64,000 nucleotides of DNA from Eublepharis macularius (taxonomy: Eukaryota; Chordata; Lepidosauria; Squamata; Eublepharidae): positions 192,610,311-192,674,310 of the forward strand of contig NC_072791.1 of assembly GCF_028583425.1 (NCBI RefSeq). The letters run 5' to 3'. A program made the translations under genes and the position numbers. Positions 32,190 to 44,793 of this stretch are shown here, in pieces (positions within the stretch are counted from its first letter, which is position 1; each line of letters starts with the position of its first letter). The notes below the pieces were generated by a model. That model had not been told where the DNA came from, ran no database searches, and worked only from the letters and a program-made list of their open reading frames with translations.

Positions 32190-32371
32190 CTGAAAGACAG
32201 AGATAGAGGAGAAAGAGTTATCATCACAAAACAACTTCACTGTAATTGCTTGGCAACAGCAGAAATAGATTTAGACCACAACAACCCCAACCAAAAGCAT
32301 GATAACCACAAAACCTCCTGGGTGCTTCATTTTTAGTTTATAGCACTTCCACCTGTGGAATGAGGACACTG

Positions 32372-32520
32372 GGTGATTCCGCACACGTTGGATAATGCAC
32401 TTCCAATCCTCTTTATAGATCATTTGGAACGGGGGTTTTTGTGTGCGGAACAAAAAATCCACCTCAAACGATTGATAAAGTGCATTGAAAGTGCATTATC
32501 CAATGTGTGCGGAATCAGCC
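32372..32520. mobile_element. Palindromic MITE, family D, copy 3
   Basis: Ends GTGATTCCGCACACGTTGGA and CCAATGTGTGCGGAATCAGC, nearly perfect mirror images. The best preserved copy. Confidence 0.75.
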
Positions 32521-32719
32521 ACTGCAGGTTTCTAACCTATGTCCTCACACCATTCATAGAGTTTTACAATGTTCATGTGTCCAGTGCCCTGGCCAGGATT
32601 CCCTATCAGGGGTTGGCTTTCAGCCCTCATATTTGACAACACTTAATTGTATTAGTCATTCAGGCTCCAAGAGAGATCTGGTAGTATCCTGACACAATGC
32701 TCAAATCCTAAACTAGTAA

Positions 32720-32840
32720 TGTTGCTTTTGCACACATTGGATAATACACTTTCAATGCACTTTAGCAATCGTTTGCAACTGGATTTTTCTAAGTAAAACA
32801 GTGCATTGTAAGTGTATTATCCAATGTGTGTAAAAGCAGC
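32720..32840. mobile_element. Palindromic MITE, family D, copy 4
   Basis: GCTTTTGCACACATTGGATA mirrored by TATCCAATGTGTGTAAAAGC. The centre is shorter than in the other copies. Confidence 0.7.
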
Positions 32841-34559
32841 CTTAGATTGATTCATACAAGTGGAAGCCGTGGAAAATTCTTTTGAGTATCAGAGCTCTTT
32901 ATGGCCTTTTTATTGATTGATTTGTTTAAACACTTCCTCACACACACCTCAAAGATGAACCAAGATATTCCCAAAGGGAACAATCAGTGTCAACAAAAAA
33001 CGTTTAGACCCTTATTAGAGGAAATCATCATCATGCAGAAATAACCATTCAACCATTGTCCACCCCAAACCTCTTATATATAACTGCCTTGAATGGCTTT
33101 CTAAAGGCCAGCCAAACTCCAGTAGGAGATTGTTATGCAAGGCCAGAACTATTGCTGGAAAACAGCAAATGGACAGAAGCTGTTCTGACCTCCCTAAGCA
33201 AAGGGACAAGATGATATTTTTCAGACTATTGTTAACAGGCACTCTGGTTCCGACAGGGAGAGTAGGACCTAAGTCATAAAGGTAAGAATTAGCATCTTCA
33301 ATCAGGCCAAGGGGGGGAAAGCAACCAATGAAGATGCTTCAAAACTAGAGCAATATGATTATTCCAACCAGAAAGTCAGCTGTGGCATTCAATGCTGAAG
33401 TTTCAAAGTTTTCTTTGGCGGCAGTCCCACGGAGAATGCATTGCAGAAGTCAAAGTTAGAATAGCCTCACTTTTGAACGATGCTCACCACAAGAAGAATG
33501 CCCTTGCCAATGATGCACAATTTGGGTACAGGCGTAGTTACAATGAGTCTCCCTATCAAACTAGGTTGCGCTATATAACTAGCAGGTTTCATGGACTACA
33601 ATGTATGCATAAAATGCTGCAATGATTTTTTTTTTTGCAACTTCCATGTCAGAGTACAATATTTGAATACACGACTTAGAACATCATCCACGGAAGCTTT
33701 ATACCTGTTTCCACGTATTTAGGAGTGAGATTTGAGACTGACTTTATATATGAAATTTTATTTCATATAGATTTCAGAAAATTGTAACTAGTAACTAAAA
33801 CTTGCTAATACTCATGGAGGGTCATACCCCACCCCCGGCAAGGATTTTTTTCTTGTATCTCTCGAGCAATCAAATAAAAGGCATTTTCTACAATACTGTA
33901 ATATCTTTATATTGGTTTCTATTTACATTGACCAACAAGTGTCCAGCAAAAAATAGCCATGGTTAAGTCATGTTGGAAGCAACGGAAAGGGATTCAGGCG
34001 CAAATATCTTGAGAAAGAAGTTGTTAGCAGCCATGTGGGTCCCAAAGTGAAATCTCAAAAACAGAACAGAGTCCACATGATATTTTTTATTAACAGCGAC
34101 CAAATGATGCATCAGTGTTGCTGGTCCAAATTTTTTTTTAAATAGTCAATTGATTCCAATGGAATGTCATTGTGACTAGCTATAGTTAGGCTGTGCCCAA
34201 TAGCCTCAACATGTTTTGTAAGAACCCATAAAGCCTGCCACCATCCATATCTGCCTTGCTTTTATGCTTGAATTCAGCTACGAAACTGAGTTCTGTGATG
34301 CCATTCAGCAGTGCAATGCTGCCTCCCAGTGCTTTTTCTCAAGAGGGCATGTGTCCTCCAGAAGGCTTAAAATCTTCTTCAGTTCTGTGTACATGGGTTC
34401 TGCACAGCCACTTTCAGTATTAGATTTCCCCCTACTTGCCTCTTAAATGAGGGAAAGAACCATATCACTGTACACCAATTATAAGGACAGTAAGTTCTTC
34501 TGACTCCACAGAGTCTGACTCTTCAATTTTATCATCACAATAATCTCATGACAAGATTC

Positions 34560-34775
34560 TCTGGAAAAGTCAATAATGCTAGGAAGAGTGGAAAGCAGTA
34601 GGAAAAGAGGAAAACCTAAAATGAGATGGCTTGGCGCAATAAAGGAAGCCACGTCCTCCAGTTTGCAGGATCTGAGCAAGTCTGTTAATGATAGGACGTT
34701 TTGGAGGTCTTTCATTCATCAGGTCACTATAGGTTGGAGGCAACTTGATGGCACATAAAACACACACAGAATCAC
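34560..34775 (+). mobile_element. LINE 3' fragment, probably RTE-like
   Basis: A 60-residue frame includes MLGRVESSRKRGKPKMRW, SLQDLSKSV and DRTFWRSFIHQV, a C-terminal pattern common in reptile LINE copies. It ends in ACATAAAACACACAC. The clade assignment is from memory. Confidence 0.5.
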
Positions 34776-34794
34776 ATGAGGTATGTTAAGCTAA

Positions 34795-34917
34795 CAGGTC
34801 CTCTATCTCCCAGACAGCATCCTGGCAAGGGCTGGCGGGGGGAGGGGGTGGAATTAAACCCAGGCTTGCTCCATCCTAGTCTGAAACTCTAACAACTACA
34901 GCAACACTGGCTATCTT
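34795..34917 (-). repeat. tRNA-derived SINE fragment, inverted
   Basis: GGAATTAAACCCAGGCTTGC and CTAACAACTACAGCAACACTG correspond to the inverted B and A boxes. Confidence 0.45.
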
Positions 34918-35274
34918 ATAGCCTCTGCTCATATCTGCATATTATTAGATCTTTGTGTGGGAATAGAACAGTGCCTTTAAGAGCAAGTATGGTGAAGTAA
35001 ATATGCTTAAGATTCCAGTGTAACCCCTTACCACAAATACACTAATTTCAAAGACTGCAAATTCATACATGCATGTTCCTTATCAACTCGTTCCTTATCA
35101 ACTTGCATGCATGGAATGAACTGCCAACACAGTCCAAAATCTGCAAGATGGGTCTTTCTCATACTACCACGTGAACTTCAATACAGTTCCCTGTGTTGTG
35201 TCGTCAACACAATTCCTTCTGGTAAGGCAGTTTACACCTTCAGCCAAACATCTTTGAGTACCAACAATGCCCTC

Positions 35275-35345
35275 TTAAGCAGAGTTGCACCCTTGTAGGC
35301 CCACTGACTTCAATGGACTTGGAAGGTTGTAATTCTATTTACGAC
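35275..35345. repeat. Short inverted-repeat element
   Basis: TTAAGCAGAGTTGCACCCTTG mirrored by GGAAGGTTGTAATTCTATTT around CACTGACTTCAATGG. Confidence 0.5.
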
Positions 35346-35359
35346 GGCACTATATCACT

Positions 35360-35508
35360 GGCCATTTCCACACACATTGAATAATCCACTTTCAATGCAC
35401 TTTCGCAATCCTTTTGAAGTGGATTTTTGTACCACACATGGAAAATCAGTTTCAAATGTTCACTAAAGAGTATTGAAAGTGGATTATCCAATGTGTGCGG
35501 AAGCAGCC
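35360..35508. mobile_element. Palindromic MITE, family D, copy 5
   Basis: Ends GGCCATTTCCACACACATTG and ATGTGTGCGGAAGCAGCC. It lies about 500 bp from GCG exon 1. Confidence 0.7.
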
Positions 35509-36012
35509 GCTGTGATATAAGCCATTTCTGAATCAGACCTAAGTGATTATTTACACCCCAAAACCTCAACTTCATTGTAATATTTATGATTTTTTTTCTT
35601 ATTGGGAGAGGAAAGGATTCTGTATCTAAGTCAACTTTTCTTCAAAATAGGATGTGAAAGTGCAAAATGTAGACAACAGGTTAAAAAAAACTCCCACATT
35701 TAAAGTTTACCATGACCTTCTCATAATTCTATGATTACACATTCTTTCTCTCCCTCTGTGCCGTGCATTTCAGCCTTACAAGGAAATATTGCAAATAATA
35801 ATAATAACAATCATGCAGAAGCAGTCTTTTAATGCCTTTAAATGAAATTAATGTTAAGCAACATTTTTTAAAGCTCATCAAGTAAAAGATTTCAGTGTTG
35901 TTGCTTTAACTAGAAAAAATATCATAAAGCAACCTGTTGATACTACCAAAGTTTTCGAACACTACATTCATTTTGGCAAAGAAATGCTAGAGGCAGCAGA
36001 TCCGACTCTTAC

Positions 36013-36115
36013 CTTCCGATACGTGGACAGGGAAAGTATGGAGAAGCAGGAAAGACAGAGACTCTCTTCTGGGGATTTGGAAAGCCTTGAGGAAGGATCT
36101 TGGTGCGTCTGTGAA
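36013..36115 (-). other. GCG: GCG exon 1 (5' UTR)
   Basis: Non-coding exon ending at a clear donor, GGAAG/GTAAGAGT on the minus strand. The 5' end is estimated from the TATA box about 30 bp upstream, so it is uncertain by some tens of bases. Mammalian GCG also has a non-coding first exon. Confidence 0.65.
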
Positions 36116-36138
36116 GTCGTCTCTTCCTGCAGAGCCTC

Positions 36139-36150
36139 ATATATATATAT
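36139..36150 (-). promoter_or_regulatory. GCG: GCG TATA box
   Basis: On the minus strand GGAATATATATATATGAGGC lies just upstream of the predicted exon 1. The position suits a TATA box for a start near 36110-36120. Confidence 0.65.
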
Positions 36151-36230
36151 TCCAGTTCAGCTTCAGTAAGCACTTACGAGACTGCATCATTGCTGACAGT
36201 TTCTTTACTCAAATTAAAAAAAAAATCTGG

Positions 36231-36240
36231 TTTGTTTGCC
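36231..36240 (-). promoter_or_regulatory. GCG: Forkhead-type site in GCG promoter
   Basis: Minus-strand GGCAAACAAA matches a FOXA-like core. FOXA factors are known to bind the mammalian glucagon promoter. This is motif evidence only. Confidence 0.35.
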
Positions 36241-36303
36241 ATTCTTTGCATTTGACCAATTTTTAATGATTGATTTCACGCATTTGTTCTGCTTACTTTA
36301 TTA

Positions 36304-36311
36304 TGACATCA
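36304..36311 (-). promoter_or_regulatory. GCG: CRE-like site upstream of GCG
   Basis: TGATGTCA on the minus strand (TGACATCA on the plus), one base from the CRE consensus, about 190 bp upstream of the predicted start. Mammalian GCG promoters carry a CRE near -300. This could be its counterpart or chance. Confidence 0.35.
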
Positions 36312-38300
36312 GCGTTGAAATAGGCCCTAACAGTAGCACAAAGTCAATGAGGTGTCATTGTCAAAAAGAGTATCCATCACAATTACTTTAAAGGTATCCA
36401 TTGTGGAATTCAAGTATCAAGGGGGCAATTGATGGCTCCCCCACCAGAGGCATAAATAAAATTTATCTGTAGTAGCACAAATACGATGCGACCAAAGGTA
36501 AACCTTCAAAAATCTCACAGATTTTAAGGAGAGTTTTAAGGAGATACACAAATCCCACCCACATCCCAGTCTTTTGAATATGTCCCATAATTTCACATTT
36601 GGGGCGGGGGAAATGCCACCACTGCACTTAGGGATATCACTGCGGTGACGGCAAAACTTCCACTCCTGATATTTGGTGGCCCATCTGTCATGTTCTCTTT
36701 CTAACATATTCCATCTATGATTAATCTTTTGTAATAACTTTAACACACACTCACAGCTCTCTCTCTTGTCCTACATAGTTTTCTTGAAGGGAAAAAAATG
36801 TTGTGGGTCAGTGGGAAGCAACAAGAAGACTGGAGCCAAATGGAAGGATCCCGAAACTCAACGCTAACACAAAATCACCTGCTGTTGTTCTGATGAATTC
36901 TTTGAAAAGGAGATGCTAATTTATTGGCAGGGGGGGGGGGTGTCCAGTCAAACACACTTAGCAATGCAATCATTAATAACATTAATATTTTGCATCAAAG
37001 TGATTTATAACACCACAAAGCAGCGAACAATTCTTTAAAGTCTACATTAAGAAGTTTTTTTGTCTTTGTGAAAATAAAGGTATTTGATAAAAAGACCCCC
37101 CCCCATTTTCCCATCAACTTCAAATTTTTCCATTTCAGTCATCAGAAAATAACAGGATTTTTTTTTTTCTTTCTGGGTATTTCTTAACATCTGCACTTCT
37201 TAAATTACAGAGAATTTAATCTAATGCAATTATAGTGAGTAGACTGTAAACCAGAGATAAGGGCCTTCTTCTTGTTAGATAATATTAGTATTTTTCTTTG
37301 ATTTTTTTAAAAATACAAGGTCAAAGATTAAAAGAGTCTGTTTTATTCTGGTTAATTTAAGATCATTCTTACCTGACTTGAACTCTTTAAGAAAAATGCC
37401 TTAAATAAAAAAGCGAAAATATCCAGTAACATAACACAAGAATACAAAATGTTCTGTGCAATCCTAAAAGTTACTCCACTCCTGAATTCCTAGTCTCCAG
37501 TGGCCATTTACTGCAAGCTATGTAGTCTTCAATATTGTATGAAATACAGGCTCTCTATCAGAACTCTTATTTATATACAAAATATCCATGACACTATACA
37601 CAAGGTTTTTATGCCTATATCTCAGACAGTTCTAATTGCTCTTGCAGAACTGTTAGCTCTTTCTTTAGCACTTTCAGTGTACTGCATTAATAAAGCAATA
37701 CTGGCCTTGATCCAACATTCCTCTATCCTAAAGAGCCTTCCTTTAACTTAAGTGGGAGAAGAGCCCCTTAAGTTGAAGGCAAGCTCCGTAGGCTGGAGGA
37801 AGGCTTCAAATTTTGTTCAGTGGACTGGTAGGATAAGAGTAGGAACCATTCCACTATCCCCACGCCTTCCCCCGTAAGGAGAACACTACAATAGAATAGT
37901 GCAACCTATATAAATAATTTTGTATAACACCCCAGGACACTATACCAAACTATTATGGCATCTGTGCATACATCTTTAGAACAAGAACAAAGAACACCAG
38001 ATAACAATATTACAGTGATTCAGTCTTGCATATGATCCATTATTTTCTCATACATTCTGGCATTTTAAAAAAATGATTTAGCTGATTTAGCTAGATATAT
38101 TGCTTTATTCAGGTCCAGTTCTTCTACTTCTAACAGTCTTCTCTTTATTTCTTCATTTCTTATCCCAATTGCAATCTGGTCACCAATAAAGGTGTCTACT
38201 AGATTCTCATAATTGCATATTCAGCTGAGATTCTTTAATTTTGTAATATACACTGGAAAACTTTCACCATCTTTTTGAAGATGTGTACCTTTCATAAGTC

Positions 38301-38351
38301 TTTTATTTTATTTTATTTTATTTTATTTTATTTTATTTTATTTTATTTTAT
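38301..38351. repeat. TTTTA pentanucleotide microsatellite
   Basis: About ten uninterrupted TTTTA units. Confidence 0.95.
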
Positions 38352-38413
38352 GATAGACAATGATCTTGACATTTTTATTTTACTGAATTTTGATTATTCA
38401 TTTCAGAGTGAGA

Positions 38414-38592
38414 GTTGGGTCTAGTAACACCTTGAAGACAGTCTAGATTTGCAGGGTATGAGCTTTTGAGAGTGATTAAGGGAGTGTTGACTCTTGAAAG
38501 TGCCTGGAAATCTAGTTGATCTCTAAGGTGCTACAGGAGCTGAATTTTGCTTTTCTACTGCAGACCAACATGGCTAGCCACCTGAAACTATG
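38414..38592. mobile_element. Inverted dimer of retrotransposon 3' fragment, diverged
   Basis: Left TCTAGTAACACCTTGAAGAC and right GATCTCTAAGGTGCTACAGG are inverted copies. It is flanked by TTCAGAGTGAGA (38402) and TTCAGAATGAGA (38593), a 12-bp duplication with one difference. Confidence 0.6.
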
Positions 38593-39407
38593 TTCAGAAT
38601 GAGACACTGAAGCTATTAAATAATGAGATAGCTTCATTGTCTGCAAATATTTAAGAACATTGCTATCTTCTGGGCATCTTCTTTTGAATGAAATCCACTT
38701 GCCCTCTCAAACAAGTCAATTTTGAGAATGAAAAGTGGGTACCACCACAAAATGGCCACCAGGGGATGCTGGGGCCAATTACAGAAGGTTGGAAGGTTGC
38801 ACCAGCCAAGCATCCTGGAGGCACCTGTTTCTGAATAGGTGCTCTTTGCAGGTACAAAGGTGATGCCTCCTGGGTTCTTCTGAAGCACCTCCTGTTTCAA
38901 TGAATCAGAGGAAAGCCAGGTTTGGCTTTTCATGTTGAGGAAGAAATAAATGGGTACCAAGAAACTTATCTGTGGATACCATGATGTCCATGAGAATCAT
39001 CTTGTGGATCACTGCCTTCGAATGATGGTCTAAGGCTTTTCAGACACATGACTCATATCTCTTCCTGTGGTCAGATAAGCAAGTTGGTCATGTGTTGTAA
39101 ACCTGCATATGTAACCACAAAGAAGGCTGTTTTGTTTCCTGCTCTCCCCCACACCTCAGTAACGTTTGAATAGTGTAGCTTTCTTTCATTTAAGTTGACT
39201 CACAAGGGTGTAATTCTGCTTAGCAGTGCACTGTGAAGGCAGCTTTTACAATAAATAGGTGATACTCCAGCATTTGGAAATATTGTTAGGTCTATTCGCT
39301 GACTATAATTTTATTTATCTATTTATTTAAAATATTTATTCAGACCATATTTCTTGTGTAGAACAATGAAATAAGGCAAAACAAGAATAATTATAATAAT
39401 AATAACA

Positions 39408-39653
39408 TTCGATTTATATTCCTCCCTTCAGGACAACTTAACGCTCATTCAGAGCAGTTTACAAAGTATGCTATTATTATCCCCACAACAATAATCATTC
39501 TGTGCGGTGGGTGGGGCTGAGAGAGCTCCTAGAAGCTGTGACTGACCCAAGGTCACCCAGCTGGCTTCAAGTGGAGGAGCGGGGAATCAAACACAGTTCT
39601 CCAGATTAGAGTCCCACGCTCTGTCTTAACCACTACACCAAACTGGCTCTCAG
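39408..39653 (-). repeat. tRNA-derived SINE, inverted
   Basis: Same family and orientation as the copy at 25018: CAGAGCAGTTTACAAAGTATG, AAGGTCACCCAGCTGGCTTC, and TTAACCACTACACCAAACTGG. Confidence 0.8.
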
Positions 39654-40278
39654 GAAACAGCAACAATCAAACTCCATCAATAACGTCAGTAGTAGACACA
39701 GTGAATACCAGTAGGAAAAGTAGCAGTTCTATATCAGTTTCAGAATTTGTAAAATAAAATTTATCATCCAATAAAAATTATAACCTGAAAGAAAAGCTGT
39801 AACTATTCCAACCCCACCCCCTAAAAATCTTTGATTTGAACAGCCATCAAGAAAACTTCACATATTCCTTCCTCCAGAGGGTTCAACTCAACAAGACAAG
39901 TGTCTTCCCTGCATAGACTGATGTGCAAGAAGCAGGACCTTCATACCCAGAAAGAAGCACCTTTCTGTCTTTAGCCCCTTTGTTATCTTTCCTTAGTCTA
40001 TCAGAAGAGTTACAGCTCTGCAATAAGACACCAGGTGGCATGCAATGTGCAATTTCTTTCACATGGCTGTATGTGAATGGATAAAAAATGGTTGTAAGTG
40101 CCTTTTCAGATAATTTAGAACACCTCCCCTAATTTTTTTTCTTCACTTGATGCTCACACTGCATAGGTAACAAAGACCCTTTGACATGTTTGTTACTACA
40201 CATAGGTTTTTTGAGATAATTCCCATTTTGTCAGATGGATAATGAAGTTCAATACAGTGTAAGTAGCACGGAGGACAG

Positions 40279-40538
40279 CAGGGCTTTTTTTCAGGGGGAA
40301 CGCGGGGGAACGGAGTTCCGGAACCTCTTGAAAATGGTCACATGGCTGGTGGCCCCGCCCCCTGATCTCCAGACAGAGGGGAGTTTAGATTGCCCTCCGC
40401 GCTGCTGAGCGGCACAGAGGGCAATCTCAACTCCCCTCTGTCTGGAGATCAGGGGGCGGGGCCACCAGCCATGTGACCATTTTCTCCGAGGGCAACCCAC
40501 TGAGTTCCACCACCTCTTTCCCCAGAAAAAAAGTCCTG
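40279..40538. mobile_element. hAT-like hairpin element, family C, copy 2
   Basis: Starts CAGGGCTTTTTTTCAGGGGG and ends CAGAAAAAAAGTCCTG. The flanks GAGGACAG and GAGAACAG are an 8-bp duplication with one difference. Internal arms of roughly 85 bp with AATGGTCACATGGCTGGTGG fold back on each other around a short GC-rich loop. Confidence 0.8.
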
Positions 40539-41146
40539 GAGAACAGAATTCCAGTCCAAGCAGGCAAGGGAATTTTACCTCTGCCATAAAACTCCCAGGC
40601 TGAGCCTTATAAAGGAACCCTCTCATCCCATCCGCAGATTTTCTTTAAAATATGGGGATAATAATTCTAATGTATTCTCATGGGTGTTGTAAGGGTTTCT
40701 GACTCCATATATCTGAAGAAAGAGGAACTAACTAGATAACTTCTAAGTGGTCTATCTACTCACTTGCCCACAGCATTTCTTCCCCTGCTTCTTTCATCAT
40801 TATCAGCCCTGCCACATGCAAAGATATGAACTCACAGGAGAGTTGTGCAAGCTTCAAGGAGCACATTGAAGCCAAGCTGGATCAATGCCTATGTATTAAG
40901 ATAGTATTTGAAGTATTATAATCATATCAGACCCCGCTATGCAGATTTCTGAACGGGGCACAGCACCTTACAATTAGATATAGTGATTATTATTGTATTA
41001 GTTATTGTATTATTATTATAATCCCATTTATATACAGTGAAAACACAAGATTGGAAAAACTGTGGAAATTATTTTCCTCATTTACTTCCACATATTTTCC
41101 AGAGATGTACATGTTCTCTATAGATCCTTTTTATTTGGGTGTAAAG

Positions 41147-41388
41147 AGGGTTTTTTTTCTGGGAAAAGAGGTGGTGGAACTCAGTGGGTTGCCCTCGGAG
41201 AAAATGGTCACATGACTGGTGGCCCTGCCCCCTGATCTCCAGACAGAGGGGAGTTTAGATTGTGGTGCGGAGGGCAATCTCAACTCCCCTCTGTCTAGAG
41301 ATCAGGGGGCGGGGCCACCAGCCATGTGACCATTTTCAAGAGGTTCCGGAACTCTGTTCCACCGCGTTCCTGCTGAAAAAAAGCCCTG
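41147..41388. mobile_element. hAT-like hairpin element, family C, copy 3 (opposite orientation)
   Basis: Starts AGGGTTTTTTTTCTGGGAAA and ends CTGAAAAAAAGCCCTG. The flanks GTGTAAAG and TTGTAAAG nearly match. It has the same hairpin interior with a shortened loop. Confidence 0.75.
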
Positions 41389-41396
41389 GTTGTAAA

Positions 41397-41590
41397 GCAG
41401 TGTTGTGTGGTGGTTAGGATGCTAGACTGAGAAGACCTGGGTTCAAATCCCAATTCAGCCACAAAGCTCCCTGGCTGACTTTGGGCTAGTAACTGTCTCT
41501 TAGCTGGAATAATCTGAAGATAAAAGTGAGGAAGTGAGAACCATGTATGCTGCTCTGAGCTAGGTATGGACAGCTTATTAGGAAATGTTA
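41397..41590 (+). repeat. tRNA-derived SINE
   Basis: GTTGTGTGGTGGTTAGGATG (A box) and GGTTCAAATCCC (B box), followed by GACTTTGGGCTAGTAACTG. It begins at the hAT target duplication. Confidence 0.75.
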
Positions 41591-42439
41591 CAGAATAAGT
41601 GCAACAAGAGGAGAAATCATCTGTCATCAAGTGCCTTTCCCACACATCCTCAACACAGCTGCAGAGAACCACTACAAAGGGCAATGAAGTAAATGGTTAA
41701 TGAGCAAGTTCCTATCAGCAGAGCTCTAGTAAGTCCAGGTTCCTATCAGGCAGAGACACAGGCAGAAAGTTCGAAGTGGCACTTCAGTAAGTATCCAACT
41801 CCTTCCTCATAATAATCTTAGTAGACTGAGGAATGTGGAAAAGACCAAAGGAGGAATGCAAGTTTTAGGCAACAGGAGAAAGGAGAGAAAGAAAGTGTAA
41901 ACAGCATGCCAACATGAGCTTCCCTTGTTACATCTGCAGCTCAAGTTTCCTTTGCCAACTCCACCTTAGTAGTTTGCCTTCTAGAAAAGCATGTTCTGGA
42001 ATATCTTACAGAGGATGCAGACTGGATAAATGTATGTTTCACTAACATTTTTTCCTTATCTAAAACTAATTCAAGCTTGCAGCCCTAACGGTAAAAACTA
42101 GCAAATAGTAATGTTAGCACAGTGCATTTTTTTTAAAAAAAATTATTTATAAAACTGATTTTTATGTTTTATAACAAAATCAATGACAACAATCAACAAA
42201 TGTTTTTGTTCCAAACGAAGAATGTTAGGAGGTGTGGCCAGTTAAAGAGAACAAGGTAGTTATCTAGGGAAGTAGCATTACTGGATATAGAGAGAGAAGT
42301 TCTAAGCTTCTAGCTACATGGTCGACTTGAAGAAAAGAGGAGGAAGAAACAGTAAGCAAGCCTGAGAGTTGCATTTAAGGGACAAATAAGAAAACAGTAC
42401 CCTTGTTCCCGTCTGACTGACTTCCCATTTGCTGACCCC

Positions 42440-42627
42440 TGCAGAAGCTGCTTCTTTTTTGTGGGAAACTCGTAGTAAACATCAGATAGAAAGCATGGCA
42501 TGGCATAATTCCATAGAGTCCACCACCCAAAGTAGCCATTTTCTCCAGGTGAACTAATCTCCATGGCTTGGAGACCAGTTGTAATTCTGGGAGATCTCCA
42601 GCCACTACCTGGAGGCTGGCAACCCTA
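42440..42627 (+). mobile_element. hAT-like MITE, family A, copy 4
   Basis: Core GTAGCCATTTTCTCCAGGTG and CAGTTGTAATTCTGGGAG, and end GGAGGCTGGCAACCCTA. The left end is diverged. Confidence 0.65.
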
Positions 42628-42883
42628 CTCAGTTCAGAGGTAACATAATCTGGTCCTCCTGGGTGGCAGACAAAGGCTGCTGTGGCCAGGGGCCGCTTTT
42701 TCTGCCCTGGAAAGGAGAAAGCAGTATCACTCTCCTTCCCAGGCATATGGGCATCAGCTGGGGGTGAGGAGAGCGGAGCTGAGCTTTTATAAGGTGGTTC
42801 CGCCTCCCAGGATGTTCAGTTGGCTCCTTGTACTCGGCCTATTCACCCGCCCTATAGCAGTGCAGGTTTGTCCAGTCACTGGT

Positions 42884-43473
42884 TGTTAGGGCCAGGTAGG
42901 AACTTCCCCCCGCTTCCCCTATTGGCTGGCAGGGAGAGGTGTTTTTTGCCTACCTTGCACTGTGTACATGGATAGTAGTAACTGGCTATGGTGGAGCTGT
43001 TAATAGGTTGGTCACTGGCAGGATAGAGTTGGGAAAAGGGAGCGAGCCAGTGAACATCCTTGGCACATCCCCATTGGTGAGGAATTGGGGTCTGTTAGGA
43101 TCGGCTTGTAGGTGTCATGGTGTCCAGCTGAGAGGACAAACCACCACTGGAACCCCCTGTACAAGTCCTTCCCTTGGGCTTCATGACAGAGTGATTGGAG
43201 CTTTAAGGGGGGGGGGGAGTCATTTGCCTAGCTGGCTGGATCCCAGCCATGAATATGGATGGCTCACACCCAGGGTGTCACACCCAGACAAGTCAAGGTG
43301 GAAGTCCGTGGTGACCCCAGGGCTTGACCTGTACCACTAGTTAGACCCTTACCATATTGACAATTATGTTGTATTTTAAATAAAAGTGGCCTTTTAATAC
43401 CCAAGCCCTGGTTTGCCTCATTAAGTGATGGTATAATTGTCTTCACTGTTTCCTCCCCCTGAAGAGACCTAAC
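42884..43473 (+). mobile_element. Solo LTR, probably of a Gypsy-like element
   Basis: About 590 bp, starting TGTTAGGGCC and ending with the imperfect mirror GACCTAAC, with a possible CTGGT short duplication on both sides. It has an AATAAA followed by a GC-poor R/U5-like part. No internal coding region is attached. A fossil by appearance. The family is inferred from structure only. Confidence 0.5.
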
Positions 43474-44793
43474 TGGTATCTTGGCCTACAATGCACTGAG
43501 GCCACCGTAGGAGTGCACGCCAAGATGCCCATGCCCATACATCACAGAAAACCATAATTAAGACTAACTGTGGTTTATAAACCTACTTCAAATCATGGTT
43601 TTAGGATCTTGGGTTGGCATACTTCAATTGTAAATTACAAGCATTTCGATGATCACATTAACAGTAATTCGTTTCACATGCTGTCTGAACTGAGCTTCGT
43701 AGCCATAAACCTGGTACCAGCAAAATTCAGTCACAGATGAAGTGGTTTCCGTTTTTTGAGTATCTAGAAAGTAACAGTTCTCATCCAGGTCTAAAGTTCT
43801 TTCAGATTTTAGAATATGTTTAAAATATTTGTAAACTTCTGTATTTCATCACTTTGCAAACTTTTTCATAGTTATGTACTAGTTATCAACTATCAGAAAT
43901 TTTGTAATTATGAAAGTCTGACGGTTTGAAATTTTTGGAACATTGTAATTTTGAAACTGGGAATTTTAAAAGTTTGGAATTTTGTAATTTGTTAGTTGTT
44001 AGTTGTATTTTACATTGTACAAACTCTATTTAATCATTGTATGGAGAATAAGTATTATCAATAAAAATTAATTTTTAAAAAAATTCAGTCACGGATGAAG
44101 ACAGATCTAATATATACGGAGGATATACCTAAATGCTGAGCATTGAGACACAAGTAATATATAAACGAGACTTGTCCCTCGTTCTTCAGCTGTGATGCAA
44201 GACGGGGGTTGTCACTGACTGATACTGATCTTGACAGCCAGTAAAAAAACGGTTTCAAGCAGTTGATCTTCCCTCCTTGTTCTCTCATATTTCCACCTGC
44301 TGTCATTGTTCTCTCATCCTCTTCTGACTGGAAAAACTTAAGAAAGGAGCCTGTGTCTGAATATCTAAAATGGAATCCACACTGTTTCCCATTGCAGGCA
44401 TTCAGCCGAAGACCTCTTAGATAGTTTTACTCAGTGGAGGAAAAGAGAAAGAGTCCATGGCAGCAAAGAAAGAGAAAAGCAGAGAGATCCAAAACTACAG
44501 GTTGCAGTGCTAACTTTGATACATGCTGTTGGAAAACCATATATTTTTAGAGTACATATTCTTGTCTGCCAAAGCTGGGAAACATGCATAATTCTATTCA
44601 CACTAAATGGCAATGGAGTGGCACATATTTGGAGGATCACAGGTAGAGCAGCAAACTTGTAACAGCTGAACAAGGCTTTGATCTTTTCAGGATCAGCTTT
44701 TTTCAATATATAGCACATTTGGAAGGGTTTATCAGGAAATAATGTTTAGCAATACAAGGGTCAGACTATCAGACAGTAAAGTCAAAAATCAGA

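Larger units (their letters stand above)
32190..36012 (-). other. GCG: GCG intron 1
   Basis: Contains three family D MITEs, a LINE fragment and a SINE fragment, listed separately. The region 32850-34550 shows no recognised element. Confidence 0.65.

Noticed and set aside
35984-36169. A 61-residue plus-strand frame at the GCG promoter
   Set aside because: Antisense to GCG exon 1 and the TATA box, and not protein-like.
5873-41590. Genuine tRNA genes at the A/B box sequences
   Set aside because: No cloverleaf could be formed, and the boxes are followed by SINE bodies shared among copies.
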